In this document: positions 22,570-35,962 of the stretch, piece after piece
Layout of the letters: each line of letters starts with the position of its first letter
How positions within the stretch are numbered: the stretch's first letter is position 1
Source: Haemonchus contortus
Lineage: Eukaryota > Nematoda > Chromadorea > Rhabditida > Trichostrongylidae
Length of the DNA stretch: 64,000 nt
Reading direction: 5' to 3'
NCBI GenBank assembly: GCA_000469685.2
Contig: LS997562.1
Span: 28,476,177-28,540,176 of the forward strand
Program-made: the position numbers and the translations under genes
Notes under the pieces: generated by a model
What the model saw: the letters and a program-made list of their open reading frames with translations, nothing else
Database searches by the model: none
Told to the model about the DNA's origin: nothing

Positions 22570-24044
22570 TTTGGTATAATAATTATAATTAGGTATAATT
22601 ACAGTCAGTCATTCAGGTTTACTCTGATATATTCCTTGATTAGACGATGTTACCATAAGCCCAAGACGGCCTCCATCAAAGGGATACACTTGATGCTCTA
22701 GTGCTGTTGATTTGGTTCGGCGAAAGGGTGAACAAAAAGGGCAAATAACGACGCTAAGCCTGAAGAGTCAGTTTTGGGCCATACCGTCCCTATACCGTAT
22801 CGTGCAATTTTCCGAGTCTGCCAGACAACGCCTATCTCATCACTTCCTTGCCAGTTTTTTTCCTCTTTTTTTTCGCTCTCATGCTTCAGATTCGCAAATA
22901 TTTCTAGCTGAATTTTGCTTTCCGGTATGTTTCTCCCACATATTTATCAGAAATCCTCATTTAGGTACTTTTTCACCCAATTACTGCTCTAGCAGCTATT
23001 TGATGAAGTGGGCAATGTTAATTTTAGGGGTCGGGCAATCACTGTTGCCCGTGGCATGTTCAGAACCCTGCTGTGCCATCAAGGTGGTTTCTACCGTCTC
23101 CTTAAGCTCCTCGAGATGGGTTAAAGACGGGAATGCTTGTTAGCTGATCGGATTTGCCGAGATGTGAGAGGAAGTGGGAGTGGTCAAAACCCTCGAAATC
23201 GATGACAACGCGGATGGGCATTGAGAAAACTTTGGGGAGATAGATGCGACTGTATCATCTTCAGAGTTATTGAAGTCAGTGAGATTCCTGTTAGCCAAGT
23301 GACAGCTGTGGCGAAAGAAGGGTCCGTGGTATTCATGGGAGACGAAAAATGTGTGAACACCGATTGCAGCCCTGCTATAGAATTTCGTTTACATCTGTCG
23401 GCTGGGAACAAAGCGCATAGATGTTGAGGTTTTTGTGCGTTGGCACATTTTTCCCGCTCACTCGGGTTGCCAAAATCAACATGAAAGGCTCCGCACTCCA
23501 CGAATCATCCAATATGTGAGGGGGAACGGCAACGGTTCACTGTATTAAGCAAGGTATCTATCTGAAAATTGATTAAACTAACTAGTGGGCACGTTTCCAG
23601 GATCGTCCTCACGACAGACGCCGGAACCATAAGTATAGGCCTGGAACGGAAACCTAGTGAGGGGTGAAATTCAACAGCCTGTGTGAGCAGTAATTTCGGA
23701 CGTTTGGAATTGGCATGAGAATTAATGTCAGGAGCAGCTAGCCTTAGCCACGTTCGCTGTGTAGTGAAAGTTTCCGGCGCTTTGGAAAACGGGTATGCCG
23801 TAAAATCACATGAAATCGGCAAAATTGGCAGAAGTCACACGCACCCACGCTCAATCATAGACTATTTCGAAGCAATCAGTTGGGCCCATGGGCTATTAAA
23901 AACTTCGAAAAACACTCGGTAAGGATATTAGAATGTATCTGTGACTGTTGACGAATACCAACTAGAAAAGCAGCTACACCGGAAGGGAACCATGTTAAAT
24001 GTAAACTAGAAAGATACATGATGAACAAAACAAAAGCTCAAGGA
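22570..24044. other. Intergenic; unassigned open frames
   Basis: Two adjacent minus-strand frames (23184-23501 and 23505-23822, 105 codons each) and a plus-strand frame (23221-23427) overlap. None is recognisable; they may mark a decayed element. Confidence 0.25.
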
Positions 24045-24329
24045 AAAGATCTTGGGTGTTAATCAGTCCCGTCGGAGGAATGCGCCCGCATTCAACTCCC
24101 ATTCAAAATCGTCGTGGCGTATTGAATCCATATGTAGCCTATACAATGACTTGCGTTGGCCAGTCGATGTACAAGTCAGTGCTTTTATCCTCCCAGACTA
24201 GTGTGGTGCCAATTAGTCCGACCACGGAAGCATGAAAGGCTTGGTTGGCGAAGGCGGATATCAATCCGGGATTTGATCCCACGACTATGCGTGTGTGATA
24301 GTGTATCACTTGCCACTACACCACCTGCT
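24045..24329 (-). repeat. tRNA-derived SINE, copy 2 (minus strand)
   Basis: Best-preserved copy. Read on the minus strand it begins GCAGGTGGTGTAGTGGCAAG, giving a good pol III A box (TGGTGTAGTGG). A B-box-like GGATCAAATCC follows, then the family body (GATAAAAGCACTGACTTG, GTACATCGACTGGCCA, GTCATTGTATAGGC, GGGCGCATTCCTCCGACGGG) and ends ACACCCAAGATC. The spacing of A and B boxes is tRNA-like. Confidence 0.82.
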
Positions 24330-26845
24330 ATTTTTTCCTACACACCCCACATTCAAGTCCCACTTAGATTTAGAGCGTTGTCAACTAGTTGTCAACTGTA
24401 GAGTGACCAAGGGGCGCCAGCCAATTGATAAGTGAGATTCCGTTCATCTCACCCAGAGAGCAGCATGCAGCGGACCAAAGTTTTAGGTTCGGCTGGTGTG
24501 AAAGGGAACCGATCAATCGGTTGCTTGCTCGTAAGGAACAGCGCCATTTGGCTGTAAGCCACTTCCGATGAATGCAACAGAAATACCTGTGCAACTCAGC
24601 ATTGCACAATTCTGGAATCCTATTGGTATCTGCTAGTGTTTACAAAAGTCGAACACACGACATTTTTGGTTCATCTACAGTTTACGATATATCACCGCAA
24701 TGGTAGGGTCAGGATCCAGGAGATTCTAACGGTATTGCGGTCTACACCTCGTATCTCACAGATCGCAGAAACGAACTGGAACCATCAGGGTTTTGAACCG
24801 CTACATTTCCACGATAACTACCGCTTTCATGCTCCATCTTGGAGCTTTTAAGCTGGTGAGTGAATGAGCTTGCTGTCAATCATCTCGTCTCATCACATAG
24901 GCTTGTAAGGCTCATTTCCTTGTAATAATGGCTGAGCTGTAATGCTCCTCATTGATGGCGCACTCGAAGAAGGCCATTTTCCCTAATCCGGAAGGCATGG
25001 CCTTTAATGTGTGTCGGTTTATTTTATGGATGGTCATGCTATTCAGAACCCAAGATGATAACTGATGCTTACCCACCACCACTGTTTGTAGACGATGATG
25101 ATTGAAGTGTGATTAACGAAGCAGCCTCTTCAAACTGAGGTACGTGGAAATAGCGACTTCTTCTACCCACAGCGCTACTCACGTGAGTTTTGCCCGGTGC
25201 GGGAGGGAGGTTTGTGTTGATTAGGGCCCTTGAGAAATGGCACTGACTTCTTCCAACCTCTAAAGAAGATTTCTGAACAGCCGCAATGGCAATGGGAGGA
25301 AATCCGAATCCGAAGTAAAACTTTGAATAGTTCCCTGATACTTACTCGGAATCAAAGTTTTTCATCGAGCCAACAGGAAGAATCGAGGTTACACTTCAAG
25401 CTCAATTGAGTCAGAAGTTGGTGTTGATGTTCACATCTGCAGTCATGGTCACGATCCTTGTCTTCCTGCCACTCAGACGGTGCTTGCCACAATTTTGCTC
25501 ACAATCAGTCTTAGAGTGATATTCGAGTTATAGCAGGCTGTGGAGCCGAACTCAGGCAACTGACTAATTCATATGCATGCTCAGCACTTTTTTTTTAGCT
25601 TCCCTTACTGTTGGCAACGAGACCGTAGACGTCCGTCAAGTGTTCCTCAGCGACACCAAACAAACACACTGCCAAATGCAACAAACAAACTCTGAGCAGT
25701 GCTATTCGTGCACAGAAAACAATTATAACCGTAAGCAAGCTATTGGGTTGTTTTTTACGATCCCATTCGTGCCATAAAGTGGGGAGGCGATGGAAAATCC
25801 ACAAATGGCACGTTCTCTCAGTCTCGTCCTTGAGAAGTAAACGGTGTGAAGGTGGGAGTGCATCATTGGGAAGATTTCAACCACCTCTGGTGGTTATGAA
25901 CAGGAACCGGGTACCCAAAATGGGTTAGCATCACGTAAAACGTTCCCAGATCCGGATCCCAACTTGGAAGAGGATACGAAGAAGCTCTATTGCGAATAAA
26001 TCTGCTCCGCATACGGGACTCTTACTCAATATTAACAGCTCTTTCAGTTTCGAATGTTGCATTTTTCCGTCAGCTTACTACCTCCGAGTAGCTCACTTAG
26101 ACAGATTCGTTAAGCGGAAATCTGGATCCTACGCCCGTAGCCTCTGTATGTTTTCTTTCCTTGACCGACTAAATCTTGAGCGTTCAATCACTTGGATAGG
26201 AACCCCTTGGTTATAGAGCAACATGTACCCACTCATAACCTGTACCCTGTCCCATTACTTGTACCTACTCTCTGTTTTGCCAGAGCAATCTAGAAAGGAT
26301 ATCTCAATCGATAAAAAGACTTGAGATTTTAGCCGAACCTCGTCCGTCATTCTCTGCTGCATTGCTCCGACTTCTGCATTTTCCCGGCTTGCGATAACTC
26401 ACTTACGGAAAGTGGCTAGCGAGGGTCCTATCAAAAAGCAAAGTGGAATATACATGAGGGAAAATGTCAGAGGCAGGGTTGGCAATAAAACGAGTGCAGG
26501 TGAAAAGTGGAAATGGAAAGGATCGATGGTCTCCCTTTCATGAGCAAAAAACCTCGTGAATGAGAAAACTTGTTAAACAAAGCCATCGTATGTCAATGTC
26601 ATAGCAGATTCAGCGAAATCGTTATAATTCAGGAGTTCTGAACATACTTGATTTTATGGTAACAACACTTCACATCCACAAAAACCCACCTATTTGGGTT
26701 TAGGATGAAAAATGGAGACACCGCAACACGAGGTTCTATTTCAGTTATGTCACCGTAAATACATAGTTTATTGGGGAATGTGCATGTACTGAACCGAACG
26801 ACTTCCCTGACATGCATATATTCCCCATAAGCACTTCTAATCACC
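24330..26845. other. Intergenic, no recognised feature
   Basis: No recognisable gene or repeat. Confidence 0.3.
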
Positions 26846-27148
26846 GGTGGTGTTGTAGTGCGAAGTAATGCTCTATCACTAATGCATGGTTCAGGGGTCG
26901 CTTGTCGAACTCCATATCCACCCAGGCCGCCTTAACCATCCATCCGTTCGGAGGCGGTTGAAGTTTTCGTCAAAAGGCACCAGACTTCTCTCGGAGGGTA
27001 AAAGCGCTGTCTTTCAAATCGACTTGCCACCGTAAGTGAGGGCAACATACGCATTCGATTCTCCACTAAAATTCTGAATCGAAGTCGAATGCACGGGCGC
27101 ATCCCGCAGAGAGGATTGACCAACGCCCAAAATCTTTATCCTTTATCC
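26846..27148 (+). repeat. tRNA-derived SINE, copy 3
   Basis: Head GGTGGTGTTGTAGTGCG, diverged B-box region, then the body with GGTAAAAGCGCTG, CATACGCATTCGATTCTCC, GTCGAATGCACGGGCGCATC and the tail CAACGCCCAAAATCTTTATC followed by CTTTATCC repeats. Confidence 0.75.
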
Positions 27149-27392
27149 TTTCATCTTCCTTTTTTATACCGAACTGACGAGACGGTGGCCGGTATTTCTT
27201 TGAATAGTGGATTCAGGAGATTTTCTCATTTTATCACCTCCCTCACTGTGTTTTCCCAGAAATTGACGATATGCCTTACTGAGCACTAGAGAATATAAAT
27301 AGAGTTATTCTGGAAAGTGTCGGTTGGAGGGGGCATAGCAAGAATGGGGATTGATTAACTTCAACGACTTTATCCTTACTGAACCTCATGGA

Positions 27393-27615
27393 TCACGCAC
27401 GCTCCAGGGATCGCCTCCCGTACCCCATATCGACCCTTGCCGTCCAAGCCCTCCATCCTTCCACAGACGGTTGAAGTTTTTTCGTTGAAAAGTACCAAAT
27501 CCGTCTGGTAAGATAAAAACACTGACTCGTATATCGGCTACACAGCCTACTTCAAATATAGTGATGGGCGCATAGCAAAACGGTGGCCGATGAACATCAA
27601 AGACTTATCCTTTCT
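27393..27615 (+). repeat. tRNA-derived SINE, copy 4 (truncated, diverged)
   Basis: Shares GGATCGCCTCCCGTACCCCA...ATCGACCC, the GACGGTTGAAGTTTTTTCG block and GATAAAAACACTGACTCG with copy 3, but lacks a clear A box and has lost most of the 3' body. Confidence 0.55.
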
Positions 27616-28050
27616 AGACTTCTGAGTTCAGCAGAGGATGTTGCTTAATCGTTCTCTCATCTCTGAGGTTTCTCAAACCAGCCCCAGTCGACCGTGAAGG
27701 ATATGAATGGTTTGGATACTTGTGGTTCTTTGGGCCATTGACCATACTCTCACTATCATGGGAACAAGGAAACAGTGAGCCTTGTAGAGCTGAGACGAAG
27801 TGGTCCGAAGTGCGTGCCGTTTGCCGGCTCGGCGGCATCTCATCGCAGCAGTAATCGTGAACGTTGCTTGTCTCCTTATGTGATAAGGCTTGACTTTCGG
27901 CACCGCTTTTGTTCCTTTCGACGGCTATTGAACCATCCACCGCTGTCTCCGTATCGATTACTCCGTTCGTACATATTGATTGGAATTTAGAATCGACAAA
28001 TCATGTACCAAATCGGCTCAGTCTAGAACTTTCTCCTACTTTCCTCGTAA

Positions 28051-28660
28051 TTCCGAGAACCTACCTCAAACAAACTGTCTGTGGGCCTCTAATACCGTCT
28101 CAATAATGCTTCGACTTTCTTTTTCATTTGAGGCCTACTCACTGTGAAAACCCCATGGTGGCCACACTTTTTGTGAAAATTTTGAGTGGTCAAAACCCTT
28201 TTATCTAGGCTCCAAATACCGTCCGATCAGCCGCATATTCAGCCCTCATTTGGAGCCCTTTCTACCGAATGGCTATATAACTGTTCTGTAGGTTCCCACA
28301 GTACCGTCCGATTGCAAATTCGATTTTTTAACTTTACGAACAGCGACTTAATGCCATGCATAATCGATATACGTTTCCCATAGACGGACGTCCGTTAATG
28401 GAGATTGTCTATGCCTACGAGTGAGCTCCAGGGCGAGCCCTACCCCTACTTACTTTTCTGCAATCTGACCATTTCCTCGGCGATATATTTTGTTGTTGCG
28501 CTTACTAGAACCGCTTTCTTCTGTTCTTATGAGTAATACAACTCCAGTTATCAGTTCTCCTTTGAATAATCTCTTCATAATTCCAAAGACCTACCTCAAA
28601 CTGCCAGTCTGTAGGCCTCTAATGCCGGCTCAACCGCACTCTTACTTCCTTTTCACTTTC
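28051..28660 (+). repeat. Local direct repeat, two units
   Basis: A roughly 75-bp unit at 28051-28125 (CCTACCTCAAACAAACTGTC, then GGCCTCTAATACCGTCTCAA) recurs at 28582-28656 (CCTACCTCAAACTGCCAGTC, then GGCCTCTAATGCCGGCTCAA). Shorter TACCGTCCGAT echoes lie between at 28220 and 28302. Function unknown. Confidence 0.65.
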
Positions 28661-28744
28661 GATTAATACCGTTCTCGTGATTGCCCATTGTGCTATGGAT
28701 TGTTCGACTTATTCCGTATATACTTCATACTTTGCTTACGTAAG

Positions 28745-29036
28745 TCACTATTCTACTTGGGAAAGTGAGCTCAATAGGAATTGTGCCCGCATGGAGGAGG
28801 AGCTGAGCGAATCGCCCCTATGGCGACTATCGCAAAGCCGCATGTCCACAAGGTGATTTTGTTCAGTACATTCCGTTACATCTCCTTCCAGCTTTCTATA
28901 GCTCTTAGATATTCCTTTAATAATGTACAGACGGACGTCGACTTCGACGACGTCCACCACGAGATTCTCGTTTTCGTTCGTCGCCCATGAGGGCACCATG
29001 GTCAGCCCTCTCGACTGGTTCTCCTCCCATTCACGA
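28745..29036 (+). CDS. Possible exons of an unrecognised gene
   Basis: A coding-like plus frame (ELNRNCARMEEELSESPLWR, then LSQSRMST) ends at AAG|GTGATT near 28851. A second (from a TACAG acceptor near 28929) is open in two frames and reaches TACGAG|GTATGA near 29052. Both frames are plausible, so the reading is uncertain. No domain recognised. Confidence 0.2.
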
Positions 29037-29474
29037 CATGTCGTACGAGGTATGATGCCACACTCATATGGCCGATTCTTCTTCAATCGTGACGAATACC
29101 CAGCTGCTCAAACTTATTGAAAGGGCATTCAGCTGCCGTCCGTTACACACGGAGATCTTTACAGAGCATGTTGCCCGCTTCCCATTCATTTGGCATCTGC
29201 GTTTACACGCTCGTTGATCGGCTGGCTGCTTATCGTCTGCTATTAGTCATAGTTATTGATAAAATCATGCCAAAAAGTGTTGCAATCGCCGATCGAATTG
29301 GTTTCGCCTGCACTCCGCCCGGACTCCTCCCATGGGTAACTGAGCTGGGTGAATTTTGGGAGTTTTCACTATCGCAATTATCTAACGTGATCGCTATTCT
29401 ATGTCATGTAAACTGAGAATTTCCGTCGCATCCATTCGGGCCCCACCCACTACGGATGACGGCTGGGGACGGAA

Positions 29475-29495
29475 GGGGGGAGAGGGGGGGGGGGG
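29475..29495 (+). repeat. G-rich block with 12-G tract
   Basis: GGGGGGAGA followed by 12 consecutive G (29484-29495) inside a longer purine-only stretch. Confidence 0.85.
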
Positions 29496-30516
29496 AGGAG
29501 GAGGGAGCGATGAAAAGTTCCTCTATTTTACAAAATAGGTTGATAGAAGAACAGAGAAGTGAATTCTGAATAATCCTCCCATTTGGACCGAACAGGCAAA
29601 TAATGCTAGAGAAGGGAATAATAAAGAGAAAGTCGGGTTCTCTGAGACTGTAGCGCTTTCAGAATTCTTGGCAATTTTCATTTGAATTCAATTAAAGTGT
29701 GTAGCAGGAATAAAAGTAAGTAGTAAGACCCAAGTCGGGCAGTGAATGTTGATCGGCGTGTAGTAGATACCCTCCAGATAACATGCCAAAAAATGAAAAT
29801 AACTGAGCGAAACAATCGATCCTTCCTTATGGGAGGAGCTCATTGAAGCAGCAGAGCATTTTGGGTAGTCCAAATCGGTCGAGCTTGCCTACTACATAGT
29901 TATAATGCTGCGATAAACGTTCACTGTTCAAATAAAGAGCGACTATCTCTCCCATGGGTAGGGCCGGAAATGCACCCCCTTTTCCCCAGCGATCACCTGC
30001 TCCTGCATTCCCCGCTGCACTACCAAAAAGGTGTTGTGTTGTGGTAGAGGAAACAGAGGGTAACCAAGCGCTGCCGTTATCAGGAACTCAACACCTTTTT
30101 ACCCACTTCAGTCACATCAGACCCTGACTGTTTGCTGAACGGCAGAAACAACCAAGGTGTTACTTAGGAGTTACCGTTACTGATAGTTACCGTTACCCGG
30201 ATGTTGGGGTATTTTGGTGGACAATATTTCAAACGTTCATTTTCAAAGCAATTTTCCCAAGGTTGTCTTTACGAAGCGTATAATGTCATGCAAAACAACG
30301 GCGATTGTGTGGCGATCACCGTCCTGAGCCATCGTCGTTTACGGCCGATTGATCTAAACGTACGGTGTCGCCTTTATCATAGCGGGCTAGTAGCTTTTGT
30401 GAGAGTACGTCTGTTTGCAAGTCAACTGCCATACCCGAAACTTGTTCCAGTACCATCAACCCTAAAATTTCGTCAGAGATCACAGGATCTCTGCTTGCTC
30501 CTCCTCATAATCCGCT
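29496..30516. other. Intergenic, no recognised feature
   Basis: No recognisable gene. A 118-codon plus frame (30201-30557) overlaps the next entry and has no recognised domain. Confidence 0.3.
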
Positions 30517-30951
30517 GTGAAGGTACGTCCAGCAGAGAGTTATTTCCACACTCTTGAATTGTTTAAGCAAAACGTCTCCCAGATCTGGCGAGACGGGACT
30601 ATGTCCCATGGCCCAGTAACTTCAGGAACATCAAATACAGACGTTCCATGTGTGTCTAAAGATCGTTTCTCACCTAACGACCGCTCCCAACTAGGACATA
30701 GCGGACGATTCCGAAGGCGCAGTTCGGTCAAAACCACTTTGGTGATTTCCTATCGGGAGAAACCCATGACATCGAAAAAGGCGACATGGATATTGTCGAA
30801 TCGGGAAGAATTCTATACGATAATGTCCCACGTGGTCTTCTCTTCTCTTTTTCCGTTACCACCGGTGGACATCAAGAATCGGGAAGCTCAGAAACCGGAT
30901 CTGATTGCCGTTGCCATGGGTCATCATACTCCTAGAGAAAGGACGTGTTAA
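30517..30951 (+). CDS. Hypothetical open frame of 144 codons
   Basis: Uninterrupted plus-strand frame with basic and Ser-rich composition (contains SQLGHSGRFRRRSSVKTTL). A second frame over 30720-30950 is also open and more acidic (GETHDIEKGDMDIVESGRIL), so the true frame, if any, is unclear. No homology recognised. Confidence 0.2.
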   Translation: MKVRPAESYFHTLELFKQNVSQIWRDGTMSHGPVTSGTSNTDVPCVSKDRFSPNDRSQLGHSGRFRRRSSVKTTLVISYREKPMTSKKATWILSNREEFYTIMSHVVFSSLFPLPPVDIKNREAQKPDLIAVAMGHHTPRERTC

Positions 30952-33846
30952 GCTTCCTTATGGAGTGGGCTATTGTTCAAGATGGAGCACGTTTGTTGTG
31001 AATGATGAGACAGGCAATAGCTAACACATGTTTATCTGCAAGAAATTAAATATCGTTCAAATGTCCCCTTCGTTGTCATAACTCAGTCCAAAGTGAAAAA
31101 TTATTGTTCAGAAAACCTTATATTTTGGGGCTTTTGCAAATTTTCTTGTTTCCTTCACTTCATCTTTTCTTTCTTCTCCCTTCACTACCGGTGAACATTT
31201 TGCGTCAACGCTTTCACCCTAAAACCCGAAAACATTGTATGAAATTATCGCGAAACTCCGTCTCCAAGGGAATATGGGACTAGACAACAATTTGATTTGT
31301 TGATTTAGTAGAAGACTAGAAGCACTCAAGTTCTCTCGGCGAGAGTTTGACACAAAGCTTCCATTTGAGTTACCAACAACACGTTTAGAAGTAAGAGGTC
31401 TGCAACTGGGTTGGACTGTAAGTTCCATGCGTCTTCATGAGCGGGACCACTAGAAGAGCTTGTAGGACGACTTCAATTTTCAGGTCATATAGAGGGCTCT
31501 GATTTCTTCATGCATTATACTACGACTCGACGTCCAGGAAAAGCTGCTGTAGGGGCTCTGCCTGAAGAAGGGAATTCTGCGAAAAAAATTTCCAGGTAGA
31601 CCTAGGAACACTCATGTCCTAGTACTAGTAGAAGTCAAGTCTTGCCGGATTATCCTATGCAGCAGCTACTTGGCCCCAAACGTCCAATCTCGAAATCGAC
31701 ACAATCTGCAACATCAAAATCGCTTTAGAATCTGGAATAAATTTAATTATATTTTTGTGGCAGGCTTCAACGCGCGTTCCGTCGTTGCAGTCAAGCATGC
31801 CTTCATATGAGGGCTCTGATTAAGGATGAGATCTGAATTCCTTCGCTCGTCCCAAAATTGTGTCTTGCATTTTGATAGCAGAACAGATAATAAAGATCTT
31901 TGTTCGGAATAGGAGGTGTGGGTGCCCAGAAATCTCCCACTCATGACCTACTCTCGGTTGGAAACGATAGTCGTGATCTTATATACCTACGCTCTGACCA
32001 TGTGAAAATTCCCGCTCGCAAGTGGATGAAATCACAATCTTTGAAAGCCTTGGGCTTCGCTGACGGGATATCCCTCTACTGTGAGATTGCCTCAAATTGA
32101 CCTTCTCATCCTTCCTCCCTTGTCCTTCGAGGTTATATCCCTATGAAGTGATATTTCCACGTTCACACTGTCATATTGAGAGGTGATCGGGGAAATCAGC
32201 AGATTTGTTGAGTTTTCTGCTTTTGCCACAGACATCCGACACACGGTGACAAAACAGGAAGGCTTTGTTTATCACATCTAATTTATATCTTTTCCAAGGC
32301 CTTGATGGTGGGGACAGAATTTGCTATTTTTGGATTTAAAACAGTCATCTGAACAGTCTTTTGGCGACTTCATTGATCTTTGCAAATAACTGCCGAGGCA
32401 ACTACACGTGCTCTGCTAGAAGTAAATTTGTCAGTCAGAAGAAACAACCAGCTCTGCCTTATGTAAAAAGTCTGAAAGAGTTATAGAAGGCGCGTGACCA
32501 TTGGGCAAGTGAACGACTGGATACAAGCGAGCGCTGAGAAAAACCTCATACCGTCTGAGGAGGGGAAGGGTGAATTCCCATTGGTTCTTATGTACATAGA
32601 AAGCCGCATGCCTCATTACACCACACATCAACAATCAAATATTTTTTTTGGAAAGGAATTTGCCGACCATGAATATGAATGAGTGTCGCTTCCAACCAAC
32701 GGCCGTTATAGGCTCTTGAATGGCCTAGAAAGCTAATGCGTAAGTTGGCAGTAGCGTTCAAAACCTCTTTCTAGTTGCCACGCTCTTTTGGCTAGCTAAC
32801 TTCCGGTTGCTGCGATCGTACGGTAGTGTAAGCCATGCATTTGCTCTTAATTAAATAATTAATTAATCACTAATTTTTTTAGCATGAATTGTTTTTACAA
32901 AATCTAACTACTCACTTCTAACAGGTGAACGCTGCTGGTGGTTTTGAGCAGAAATGGTCATTTCGCTAGACCTCAAGCAATCCGTTTAAAAAAAAACTAG
33001 AAATACTTTTTCCGCTTTGCGAGTTCCCCTCCCCTGAATCTTTGAGGGGATGATCACCAATGAGCTCGATTATGTATCTTTACAATCAACACTTTTTATT
33101 TCAACCGCAGCTCTGGAATGATTAATCCCGAAAATCTACTTTCCACAACGATCCTATGAGAATATCGCTCTGCAAGGATAATTTCAGTTGCCCTTTCAGA
33201 TCACGTACTATTACTATCGCTTCCTACAGAAGACATATCGCAATCAAACGCTTTTCATTCGTTTTCAGGGCATACAGTAGAGTATGGAGTTGACCCAAAC
33301 ACTTGAGCTTTTATAAGTAGCGGAAAACTGAATCCTACGGATGGTGATTCTCTGCTGCTGGATTCCAATCTTTGACAAAACCTTGCTCCTAGTTTCAAAG
33401 GGTTTTTCGTTACAGGGGACAGACTTTATAAATCATAGGATCGATTACGGTTGGAAATAACCAGAACGTCTATCTGAAGGGATAAAGCTTGGACTACAAA
33501 GGGGCTGTTGACAGGTACACCTTGATCACCATAGGACAGCATCGGAATGATTTGTGCAATTCCTAATGGGAGGAAATCAAGTTCGAAAAACCCAATGTAG
33601 TTTCTGCAGTGCGTTTATCTTATCTCGTAACCGCGCCTTGTCCACAAAAACTTGAAAATTCATTTTTTGAATAGGAGAAATTCCAAGGTGGCATAAAAAG
33701 CTGTGAAGGAATCAGTGAGTGCTTCTGCACTTCTTGTTGTGTCTCCAAGCTGAACTAATCCTTTGAATCCTCTAACGTTCACTAACCTTTGGGAGAATCG
33801 CCGACAATCCTATTTGCCCTTAGAGTAGTAAGGTGTTCAGAGGCAC
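30952..33846. other. Intergenic, no recognised feature
   Basis: AT-rich, with no convincing exon or repeat recognised. Confidence 0.3.
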
Positions 33847-34389
33847 TCATGGAATGGACCCTACCTTTTCGCCCGTGAATGCTTTGAAATATTCCTCCTG
33901 CCCAGAGCATCCTCTAGTTTTTCTACTTTTGATACGGTTCAAGAAACTCTCATTAGGTTTCCTGTCATTATCATGAAAAGGGCTCACCATTGAAACTGTC
34001 CTGCGGTTTAAAACCTTTACCGGGCTGCCTTTGAAAGGCCTACGTCCATGTGAACAATAAACAAGCCATAGATCGGTCAATTCCTTCGACACAAGGTCCG
34101 CACAGCAGTTCCGCTTCTTGTACGACACAAAAAGCCCTGGCACACATGTGTAGGGCTCCTCAGATGGAGTCACCAAGGAAGCAGGTGCCAAAGTGCGTGG
34201 GGGTTTTTGGAGAGGAAGAGTAGATAGTGTGTCGTTCTCATCAATTATGCGCCAATCAACGGCACGCACTTGGCCTCGCTGAGTCATCGCTTCCAAGCTG
34301 AATCCGAAGGGCTTCCTTCTCAGAACCCTGTGGCCCTTACATGATATGAAGCTCTGTGTCCCCGTATATGTGTCGGTTACACTGAACAC
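33847..34389 (-). CDS. Hypothetical open frame of 180 codons (longest in the window)
   Basis: Minus-strand frame with an ATG start and no recognised domain. It has mixed composition, a mid-region SHGRRPFKGSPVKVLNRRTV and a hydrophilic C-terminus. The length is somewhat unexpected by chance at this base composition, but no splice or promoter evidence supports it. Could be an orphan gene, a repeat-derived frame, or chance. Confidence 0.25.
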   Translation of the reverse strand: MFSVTDTYTGTQSFISCKGHRVLRRKPFGFSLEAMTQRGQVRAVDWRIIDENDTLSTLPLQKPPRTLAPASLVTPSEEPYTCVPGLFVSYKKRNCCADLVSKELTDLWLVYCSHGRRPFKGSPVKVLNRRTVSMVSPFHDNDRKPNESFLNRIKSRKTRGCSGQEEYFKAFTGEKVGSIP

Positions 34390-34856
34390 ACGTCGTTACT
34401 CTCGAAAAATATATTCGAAACTGGTTTGATTATAATCCTTGAAGACGGAAGTTGCTATTAACAATTATATGAAATTTCCTAGGTATGTGCCTACTGGAAC
34501 ATGATGGAGAAAAAGGGGAGACGAGAAATTGCAGAAAAGGAAAATGGCATACAGGTAGTTGAAATTTCGTGAGATGGTACTTGAACCAAGCTCATATAAT
34601 CCCCCAATGTGGCGCTAAAGGCACCAATGCCGACTGGTGTGGGTGTCTGCCGAGAATTCCACTTGTTTGTGGGAGCTCCAGGCGTTTCTCTTTTGTTATC
34701 TTTCCACAGTTCTCAGCTATACCGTTTCTCAGTTCTGGGCTTCCCTTGAAATTTGGCCCAGATGGTACTTGTCAGTTTAATGACGTGATATTTGGCCTGT
34801 GTTTACTTAGCGCTTATACTTCCTACTCGGTATATGAGAGCGCGTCATTTTCGCGC

Positions 34857-34888
34857 CGAAATAAATAAATAAACAAATAAATAAATCA
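34857..34888 (+). repeat. (AAAT)n microsatellite
   Basis: About eight AAAT units with one AAAC variant. Confidence 0.85.
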
Positions 34889-35962
34889 AACCTAAGGAAT
34901 ATTCCCTTAGAACCGAGCCAAATATACTGGACCGAGATGTTCAATATTTTTTTTCCGGTATGCAATAGGATTAACTGATCAGACATCCTTTCCCCCTTGG
35001 GCAATTCTATCTACACCACAACCAAAGATGGGCATATAATTCCACTCCTCGGGAATCACTTTTACAGTAACCATTGCCCTCTGCATTCCTGTTCCCGTTT
35101 AGGCGACCCTACAATCTGAATCTCACAATTTGTCTCCCCCACTTCTTTCACACAGCTCATTATAGTTCATGTTTTTCGAAATTGGACTCCAGCCACTAAC
35201 TCTGAACTGGCTGGACTTCAGCCACTGAGTCTGAACTGGCCAAAAGTCATAAAAAAGTGTTAGTCGCTCCATTACGATTTTGTAGAAAAACCCTCGAGGA
35301 AACCAAAGCCATCAGCTTGTCCATCCTCTCCACCCCACCAAATTTGTTTCAAGCCTTGACTTTCCTGAATTTTTGCCCGGCGTTCGGCATCCCGTTGTCC
35401 ATGTAGTCCTACGGCAGCCTGGAATGAAAAGGGATGATCGGTGAATGGTCAATCCTTCACATTCTACGGTGGAGCTCAGCGGTGGACTCTCATCGTCAAC
35501 GCTTGGAGCAGTTTAGGAAAGGGAGGGAAAGGGTGGAGAGGGTGAAAGCCCAAGTATTCTAAACCTGGATGTCCTACAATCTTCGAGAAGCTATACTCCT
35601 CCTACCAACGACGCTACTCCTCAAAAACGAACCATCAACCATCGATACCGTACTTCGTACACAGCTGGGCAGTGTTCCGAGGAACTTCTAAAGCAAGAAA
35701 ATTCATGATAAAAAGGGCAGGGAGAGTTCTATGGGAAAGAAACAAGGCTCACAAAGATTCAGGCACTGCGTAGAACAGGAACCCACCCACACGATGATCC
35801 CTCCCACAGGTCAAAGAGTACAGGCGGCTCGACACGGCCCCGTACGTGACAGCCAGCGGGGAGGAGGAGGAGGTAGTGACCAGTCGGCTACCTCGCCGCA
35901 GCAACCGTACCACTCTGCGTGTCTGTCTAGAGGAGACATCCTGCGTCTCTCTGCTAGCGCGT

